A program made the translations under genes and the position numbers. Shown here piece by piece: positions 56,622 to 64,000 of a stretch of 64,000 bases of DNA. Below the pieces are notes generated by a model. That model did no database searches. It was not told where the DNA came from and was given only the letters and a program-made list of their open reading frames with translations. Source of the DNA: Lytechinus variegatus (lineage: Eukaryota; Echinodermata; Echinoidea; Temnopleuroida; Toxopneustidae); NCBI RefSeq assembly GCF_018143015.1, contig NC_054756.1, forward strand, positions 24,469,440 through 24,533,439, in the 5' to 3' direction. Every line of letters begins with the position of its first letter. Positions within the stretch are counted from its first letter, which is position 1.

Positions 56622-57572
56622 TTATTGAAAGGGCAGTGAAAGAATGCAAAATATACCACGGAAAATAACACAATTATTGATCGATGCGAAAAATTTTGTG
56701 ACGTGAATTTCATAAGAAATAAAAAGAATACTGGAAAATGGAAAAACATGGATAGTCCTTCTACAGCTTAGAAAAGTCCTCTCTGGAATGATGATGGGTT
56801 GACACTTCTCATCCTTCCTTACATAGATTCGGCCATTCTGGGTCCACAGGAACTTGTATCCGGCATCTCGGCGGGCCTTGTTGACATCTTTCATTAGCTC
56901 CTTAGTGGAAGCGATCAAGTTTTCATTGAGGTAGATCTTGCCATCGCTGTTGTATCCAAGATCCTTTGTGGAGAGAGTCTTCAGCTTCCTTCTCCCATCG
57001 TACATGATGTTCCGAGCTCGTCTTGTGGTGAATCGCACGATGATTGGGCGGGCTTTGTTCTCAGCTTGACGTTTGGAACCCAGCCGATGAACCACGTACA
57101 TCGAAGTCGGATGCTGCAAGCTCAGGGCTGATGTGTTTCGCGATATTAAGTACGATCGAATCCTTTCAGGAACCTCGCCCTGTCGTTCTGGTACACCTGC
57201 CACCTCCAAGTTGACTCTTCTGTGGTACTGGTCAAGTTCGTTAAGCTGGAAGGTCAACTCACTGAATCTCTTCTGAATGCAGATGTTTTGTTCCTTCAGT
57301 TCTCTGTTTTCCTTTTCTATCTTCTCGGCCTTCAACTTCATTTCCTCAAATTTCTCGTTGAGGAACGACAGCGAGTTGACAATGCTACTTTGTCCCTCTC
57401 GTATACTGTCGATCGACTGCTCCAAGACGGTCAACTTAGCATTCAAGGAATTGGAAAGTTTCCCTAGCTCATTCTTGATCAGAGATAGTAGATAATTTTT
57501 CATTCGTCTCTTCATTATCACCAGAGTTGTTTTTCGACGACTTTCTCTTCCCAGACATCTATATCCAGACAT
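56622..57572 (-). pseudogene. LINE 2 ORF1 (coiled-coil RNA-binding protein)
   Basis: A long coiled coil (about residues 30-115, with KAEKIEKENRELKEQN) precedes LDQYHRRVNLEVAGVPE, the start of the RRM-like domain. IIVRFTTRRARNIMYDGRRK and GYKFLWTQNGRIYVRKDE form the C-terminal domain. The natural end is probably near 56780: after PIIIPE a 2-base shift would give EDFSKL and a stop, so the last 70 residues of the long frame look like read-through. The true start may be the ATG at 57558 (MSGKRKSSKNNS in a different frame), followed by a frameshift near 57480. The role is binding element RNA. Confidence 0.75.
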
Positions 57573-57580
57573 CTATATCT

Positions 57581-57721
57581 GTCCACACTAGAGAAGTATT
57601 GAAATAACACCAGTTTGGAATCAAACCGATGCTGTTTTGATACTAATTGGTGTTGTATAAACACATATCTGGTGTTAGGCCAAAACCAACTGGTGTTAAT
57701 TAACACTTCTCTGGTGTGGAC
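57581..57721. mobile_element. Short palindromic MITE rich in TGGTGTTA
   Basis: Ends GTCCACACTAGAGAAGT and ACTTCTCTGGTGTGGAC match at 16 of 17 positions. The interior has AACACCAGT and ACTGGTGTT repeats. A related element is nested at 62168-62410. It abuts the 5' end of LINE 2. Confidence 0.75.
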
Positions 57722-59653
57722 AATAATAGGTTCCGGGTTTGTGATAAATCAGCACCGGAGTTTTTGCAGTGTTCTGCGGTCGCAGGGGACGAAAAATATC
57801 AAATTACCGCACTTCGTCATTTTGTATTCTGACAGTGACATAAGATGTTGTCTCGTAATTGACAGTGACCACCACCAGTACCATCACGCAATTAAGGTCA
57901 TGTTCAGGAGACTTGATCAATAGTTGGGAAAGTTATATAGCCACCCCCCCCCCCCCTCCTCCTCCTCTCACTACATGTAGGCCTATACATAATCACACCG
58001 CAAGTCTGCAGCTATACTTGTTTAACCTTACTCTTAATGTGCACAAACGTAATAATGAAGTTAATGCCGGATATACATTATTTTTTAATCTTTACATGGA
58101 ACTCGGCTTTCCAAGTATGTTAAACGAAATATAAAGAGTAGAATATGCACGTACAGGTCTACATACCTATTGCAGTGCTTCTGATATATCCGACTACACC
58201 AAACATGCCAAATTTCAGTCATTTAATTGTCATGATGATCGTGACAACTTTTCAATCCACGGCGTCAATCAAACATCACTTTCCACAAAATTGGCAAAAC
58301 ATGGTAGTAAGTCAATTCAATGTGTTTGGCAAAAATAACATAATAGTTCATCAGGAATACTAGCCCGACATCCTGAAATAGCTTACACGGAAATACATCA
58401 CGGTCGGTGATTTTGGTGGTGTTATCTTCCTTTTTAAAGGGGGTGAGTGTGTATAAAAACTTGCTGTCCCATTCAAATAGTTTCTTTTGAAAATGAGGGA
58501 CGGTGATTTTTGTTCATCACTCAGCCATGGAATACACAATAGCATCTACACAATAGGCCAATACAGACCAACCCCTGAGACCGACATTCCAAAAACAATA
58601 TTTTCGCAAACAGACGACAATGCGACGTGGGCTTCTGAGCTGAGGTCATCGCTCGGTTGTGTTGTGCCAAGTGTTCATTTCTCTATATAGATAGAACAAC
58701 TTTCAATGTTGACTTCCCATTTTCATAATTACATATATCATAGCACCCGCTGGTGGTATTTCCCCGCCCTGTATCCACGCGTTTGTTTTTATTTCGGTAG
58801 GCTATTGTGTCAAAAGAATATCGCGCTATTTCTGTATAACCGGTATATATTGGCGGATCCAGGGAATCCAGTGAGGAGGAAACACCCCCCCCCCCCCTTC
58901 CACCTTCAGGGGCGCTAAAGAGAAAATGAATGAAGAAAATATGGAAATACAATATCAATTTAATACATAACGAAATAAAAGAGAATAAACTCCAGAGACG
59001 TATGTGAGCTTGCAGAATAAAAGAAAATGTTACTCCATAAAAGGGACATTTTCATTTGGAGAATTTTTTTTTCCTAAAGGATTTTTTTTTTTGGAGAAGA
59101 TTGCCCATACCCCTAGGGTTCCACATCCCGCTCCTTGCATTCAATTCAGTTCAACTCAATCTTGGACACGAAGATCATATCCGTTTTCACTGACGATGTT
59201 CAATCGAAATAAATTTTGTTTCGATATCACTTTAACAGAATAGCCTTGGTTAGTTTTTTCATAAGTCGCTTCTTTATTCATGAACAAGATACTAGCAATG
59301 TTGTTGCATGCATCTATTCAAACTTTATTTTTTAATCAATTCCGTCTTTTATCTTACTCATTGCCACCCTTGATATAATTGAGGTGAAACTCGATTGAAT
59401 AGTCATATATATAAGTTTGATTATCATTTCGTATATTCTCGTATACATGGTATAGGAGAATAAAAAAAAGAAATTAATAGGAACTAAAGAAGAGAGGGGA
59501 AATAGAGGTAAATAAACTTTGCTGCCGACCGTACTTTGGCAATAGGAAGCAAGTTACAAAAGTATTTTGTTGTAAATGACCGATGCGTGTTCGTCATTTA
59601 CATGGGCGTCAATGCAACTTTAGAGCATATTTTCTTTAATATCTTTCAATATA
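57722..59653. other. Unassigned intergenic sequence
   Basis: It contains poly-C runs near 57943 and 58887. The latter is within a hAT-end remnant (TGGCGGATCCAGGGAATCC at 58852). No exon is recognised. Confidence 0.35.
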
Positions 59654-60594
59654 CAGTGCGTATCAAAAAAGTTTACACTTTGAAAAAGCCCTGGGAATTA
59701 AAAAATATACAACATGTGGGTAATTTTTTCACATATAATCTTGGGTTTGGGTCTCATCTATCCAATGAAAGTAAAAGTTTTGATATAATGTTACACATTT
59801 TGTAAAGCTCGCAGAAATCTGTTTGCGCAGAAATGCTCGTTTTCACAATGTGTCAAGGGGAAAGGGCAAAATCTAACTTACCCTGTGAAACATTTCCTTG
59901 CACTTTTAGTCAATTAAAATAAACCGAATACTTTCAGGCATTTTGTAACAATTTTGCCACTCAAATAGAAATGTCAACACTTACTAAGCGCAACCTTGAT
60001 CCTTTTTGTGCCAGCTGGATCTGAAGACATAACTGAATCTGAACAAAAGTTTATATCAGACATCTAGCTCTAGCATTTTTTATTTGAAGTGGGGTAACAT
60101 TCCATTTTTCATTCAATACTTGTTTCTCCACACTTTTCCCAAGCTTGACAATGATTAACAAAATGAAAATCAAGCCTTAGCCATTTCGTGTAACCCACAG
60201 ATCAGTGTAAAGAAAATAACGTCACGATGTCCTCGGTGTGTGGGGAAGTGGGGTGGGGCGCAGTGCACTCTTCGAGTAGTTTTGGGCAAGGAAATAGGTT
60301 AAAAAGATATCTTCAAATCAATGTTATTAGCTAAATTCCACGTGTTCTTCATGATTAAGGTTTACTTTTATTCGCATAACTATTTAAAAGTTCTGCCATG
60401 CGCAAATCATTTTTCACTAAGTTTTCAAAAGTAAGTGGTGCTCAATAAAGCGGAAATATTTTTCGACAGTTATATCGTTATTTGCTTAAATAGATCTGTT
60501 CCAATGTTAAATGTGGAAAGAAAAACTTCAGGATATTACAAATGTATGATTTTACAGGATTTTTTTCTAAGTGTAAACTTTTTTATATGCACTG
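59654..60594. mobile_element. Tc1/mariner-like MITE, copy 3
   Basis: Ends CAGTGCGTATCAAAAAAG and CTTTTTTATATGCACTG with flanking TA; 941 bp. It is collinear with 18399-19394, and uninterrupted where 27779-29296 carries the hAT-like insertion. Confidence 0.85.
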
Positions 60595-61484
60595 TAGAAC
60601 GATTATTATTTTCCCCAAAATTTTGCCTGAACGGGTGTTTCAGAAACAACTTAAATTTGATACGCCGGTCGAGACGTCACCGTAAAGCACAGTTCCAACC
60701 ACCCCCCCCCCCCGGAACCGCCTTTGCAACCGGGAAGCGTGAAGTCAAATATTGTCAAATTAGTTCCTCTTTGGTTTGAAACCGGAGAAGCATGCGAAAT
60801 ACAACTTTCTATTTTGGCACATTAAAAGTAGCTGCCTTGTAATAATTGCGAAGGATCGGGTCGAACTAAGACGAGTTATTCCATTTCCGCAAAATATCCT
60901 TCTTCATTCTTCTTCGAATTCTCCTTCTTCCCCCTCTCCTCCCTCTTCTTCTTCCCCTTCTTTTTTCCTCTCCGAGTCCTTTTCTGTTTATATCATCTCT
61001 GTATCGTATTCATTTACTGATGGTAAATTCTGATTTGCTTTCTTTGTGTAAATACTATGATTTTACATTTTATCATCGTAATTCTTTACATGCCGATGGC
61101 CTCACTGGCTTTCAAGCTTTCGTGGGTCATCTTGTGCAAGCCTGTTGTTTATCATTTATGCTATATGTGTGGTAACTTGCCAAATAAAATCAATCAATCC
61201 ACTGACAGTAGTGAATATGGCAGGGGATATACATGAAATGAATAAATTTCAACCGACTTTGGAATAAGGGGGCACTTGACCTTCTCCCAATTAGCTGCCT
61301 GCAGTATTAAAGTTATCATTTTATAGCTCCTCTACACACGGGTCTACACAGGCCCCCTTTTTAAAAAGGATTTTATGTAGAAATCAATGATTGCATGCAG
61401 ACGATGCAGTTCTTCAATGATGTAAACATCACTATGCTTCTATTTACCAATTACGTCCGCCGCATATTTTGGGCCTCGTGCACT
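60595..61484. other. Unassigned sequence ending in a probable retrotransposon 3' tail
   Basis: A CT-rich tract lies at 60900-60985. Around 61080-61200 the sequence TTGCCAAATAAAATCAATCAATCC resembles a non-LTR 3' end with an (AATC)n tail. Confidence 0.35.
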
Positions 61485-61760
61485 GTAAAAATCACGTTGT
61501 GACTCTGAGAACTATTGCTTAACTTATTAAACAAGCTATTTAAACTTAAACAAGTGGATTGAACATATAAACAAGTTATTTAATGTTATAAATAATTTGA
61601 ACTTAAAATCAAGTTGTTTAAACTTATAAACAAGCTGATTTAAACATGTAAAACAAGTTGCTTAATCATTTAAAATGTTTAAACACTTTTGTTAAAAGTT
61701 TAAACAATAGTAGAGTGACGGTTTTAATCAGCACGCTTAAGATTTTAAACAAGCAGAGAA
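61485..61760. repeat. Cluster of AAACAAGTT/TTTAAAC words
   Basis: Variants of TTTAAACTTATAAACAAG recur about every 20-30 bases in a mostly single orientation. It starts with CACTGTAAAAATCACG, similar to MITE ends. It is probably a degenerate short-period repeat inside a MITE. Confidence 0.5.
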
Positions 61761-62018
61761 AGGGGTTCATATGTCGTTTTGCTTGCCAGTGTCGGAACTC
61801 CTTTGTCTCAACTCGAGGGTGCACGTGCATCCAATGCAAGCCCCCCCCCCCCCCCCACCTCTGCCCATAATTTTGGTCAAGTTTCACTTTGGGTTGAAAA
61901 AAGAAAGAGGTATCCGGAACATCATGCAGTGTATTCAACTTTCGGAGCGACGACTTCCGTTATAGTCTTCTAACTGTAATCTTTTTCCCAGGGAATTCGA
62001 TGAATTACACTGGTTTAA

Positions 62019-62890
62019 AGGGATAATCCATGCTGGAAACATTTTATATATCAATGTATAGAGTAAAATTCACAAAGCAAAATGCTGAAAATTTGAACAA
62101 AATCAGATGATAACAAATAACATGAATAACAAAGTTATAGAATTTTTAAGATTTGCATTATTCCGTACTGTAACACTGCGGTGTTATAACTGACACCAAT
62201 TGGTGTTAATAGAGGACCACACCCTGAGGTGTTAAAATTACACCCTAGAGATTAAACATAACACCAAAAGAGTGTAAATGTAACAATAAAATGTGTTGTA
62301 ATAACACCTATAGGTGTAAAACTAACACCACCAATTTAACACCGGTGTAAAATAACTGGTGTGGTCCTCTATGTACACCGGTTAACACCACAATTTTTGC
62401 TGTGCGGTGAAACAGTTCTAGGCTTGTTTTTATCTTATGAATATTCATTAGATGAGCTGATACCATATCCCCTCTTGTTCTATAGTTTTATATGAAATTA
62501 GTTTTATTCAAAATTTTTCTACCAAAAACTAAAACGATTGGATCGACAACTGATCGATGAAGTGCAATAGTTATCACAATGGAGACACATCATTAACACA
62601 TGTATGAGAAAAATGAAACATTTATGATTTCATGTAATAACATAAGAAAAAGAAAAGTGGGGATGTGACATCATCAGTCCACCTATTGAATATTCATAAT
62701 GATGTGCATATAAATGTATTCACAAAATATTGATAAACTATAAAATCCAATAACCGTATACAACCGGCTCCCGTTGGCAACGGGTTAATATTTAATATCC
62801 GATTTTGATGAGATTTTTCAGCATTTTCCTCTGTGAATTTGACCCTATATATTTATTTATATATAAATATTTTCAGCCCTGGCCATCCCT
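62019..62890. mobile_element. TTAA-type palindromic MITE interrupted by a smaller MITE
   Basis: Left end AGGGATAATCCATGCTGG after TTAA. The right end is the inverse with mismatches (CAGCCCTGGCCATCCCT) before TTGA, an eroded TTAA. The arms share TATCAATGTATAGAGT-like and GATTTTGATGAGATTTTTCA-like blocks. Confidence 0.65.
62168..62410. mobile_element. Nested MITE rich in GGTGTTA/TAACACC
   Basis: Inverted AGAGGACCACACC and GGTGTGGTCCTCT blocks lie inside outer GCGGTGTTA/TAACACC ends. Many alternating ACACC and GGTGT words fill it. It is similar in style to 57581-57721. Confidence 0.65.
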
Positions 62891-63159
62891 TTGAATTTGG
62901 GGGCTCCATAATTCCCACATTTTGATGAAGATTGTTGTTTCCAAATCACTAATTTAGTGTACTGTTTAGTATTATTTTTTATATCCATGTGTTTCTTTTG
63001 CCATGTGGGATCTCATTATCTGCGATCGACTTTCAAATCTGGAAAATTTGACTATATTTTGCTATTAGATTTCGGATTCATCTGATTAAATTCACTTTTG
63101 ATAAAAATGAAAGAAAACAGAACGAAAAGATAATAAAATGTAAATCTAGATTTTTTATA

Positions 63160-63217
63160 ATGATGATAACAATTAATAATAATAATAATAATAATAACAA
63201 TAATAATAATAATAGTA
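63160..63217. repeat. (AAT)n microsatellite
   Basis: A run of AAT triplets with a few interruptions immediately precedes a hAT-like end. Confidence 0.9.
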
Positions 63218-63219
63218 AT

Positions 63220-63350
63220 CAGTGGCGGACCCAGGGGCCCCTTTTGAGAGCCCCCCCCCCCCTTGAGAGCCATAATAAAAAAATGATGTAAATATGCCTT
63301 TATTACCCAGGATGTCCCCCCTTTCCTTTTGGAAAGACCTGGATCCGCTC
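63220..63350. mobile_element. Short hAT-like MITE remnant
   Basis: Left end CAGTGGCGGACCCAGGGG and right end CCTGGATCCGCTCATG are inverted relatives of the 31335-31615 ends. ATAGTAAT and ATAGTATA flank it as an imperfect 8-bp duplication. Confidence 0.7.
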
Positions 63351-64000
63351 ATGATAGTATATGTTTTGATTAGTTGTGATTATTTTTTTCATAGATTATA
63401 CAGGCCTACATGTTGTCCGGCGTTTGATGTCATGTAGTGAATATTATTAAATTGGTAAATAAGCAACAAGCCATGTAAGAAATAATTGGCTATTTTCCTA
63501 TCGGGATATCAATTCACATTATATAAAGACAATTGAGATCACTATACGATATTTTGTATTCCCAAGTGGGATATTGCTTCCTATCTAGGCATTTGATGTA
63601 CATAACCGGATATTGCCATGCATATTGCACTACGGTCACTTTGAACCCACATTTTTCAGAATATGTAGTCTGGAATTCTTATGTGGATCGACTGCTGAAC
63701 GAACTATGAGTATATATAATTTCATATGATAACATGAGAAAAAGATAAGTGAAATATTACTATATAGTCTATAATTTTTATGCATGTGTTTATATGTTAT
63801 GACTCTCTAACGCAATTATATCGGCCTACCAATCATACTATTAAAAAGCAAATGATGATTGATTATAGCAGTGGACAATCCCTATGTGAATTTATGGTGT
63901 AACCATGGTAACAGACCTTAAAATTCGTCACATTTAGCACGGTTCTCATTTACCACTATCCAAAACATATTTTATTTCCAGAAATAAAGGGATTCCCTAA
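63351..64000. other. AT-rich sequence with no recognised feature
   Basis: No exon, RNA gene or element boundary is recognised up to the window end. Confidence 0.35.

Larger units (their letters stand above)
52907..57575 (-). mobile_element. Near-full-length non-LTR retrotransposon (LINE 2)
   Basis: The order on the minus strand is ORF1 (57572..about 56780), ORF2 (56394..53282), a 3' UTR and an (AAAT)n-type tail at 52907-52938. It is the same layout as LINE 1 (coiled-coil ORF1, N-terminal extension before APE endonuclease, RT, C-terminal LLNSY) but a clearly different family in sequence and tail. It lies just upstream of gene B. Confidence 0.87.

Noticed and set aside
57222..57495. Plus-strand frames over LINE 2 ORF1
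   Set aside because: They are antisense shadows of the coiled-coil region.

Overview
The window is animal nuclear DNA: low G+C, intron-containing genes with GT/AG junctions, and a very dense population of transposable elements. The gene content (SRCR and WSC receptor exons, a vertebrate-like short-chain dehydrogenase) and the repeats (many palindromic TTAA-flanked and hAT-like elements, CR1/Jockey-type LINEs, a Penelope-like element) suggest an echinoderm, most likely a sea urchin. That taxonomic call is inference; no rRNA or mitochondrial sequence is present to prove it.

Three host genes are supported, all on the minus strand. Gene A (about 2617-3676) is the 5' part of an SRCR receptor gene that runs off, or cannot be followed to, the left edge. 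The middle gene (19891-25626) is a complete four-exon RDH8/HSD17B1-like dehydrogenase of 287 residues. Gene B (34348-51850) is an eight-exon gene whose inferred exons sum to 1653 nt (550 residues). It encodes a signal peptide, an SRCR domain, a WSC domain, a Ser/Thr-rich stalk, one transmembrane segment and a 225-residue cytoplasmic tail with twelve tyrosines in YxxM, YxxP and YxxV-type contexts. Genes A and B share exon layout (phase-1 signal exon ending GVIT, then a 216-bp SRCR exon) and are clearly paralogs.

Most of the rest is mobile DNA. Left region (1-5250): SINEs, a 2-copy tandem duplication and a trinucleotide microsatellite. 5268-9721: a giant palindromic element built of about 180-bp units, each with a GGCCATTTT motif, with one different element inserted in each arm. 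10000-15010: a nearly full-length LINE with ORF1 and ORF2. 15466-16500: an 11-copy 94-bp satellite with higher-order structure. 16500-33822: nested MITEs, a 1.2-kb dispersed repeat, and a tandem-repeat element carrying six perfect DR1 nuclear-receptor-type sites. The introns of gene B hold LINE 3' ends, hAT-like and TTAA elements and a Penelope-like element with a GIY-YIG domain. 52545-57721: a SINE and a second near-full-length LINE on the minus strand. 57722-64000: MITEs and unassigned AT-rich DNA.

The most informative features are gene B, whose combination of domains and phosphotyrosine-type tail I do not recognise as a described receptor, and the giant palindrome, in which each arm acts as the empty-site control for an insertion in the other.
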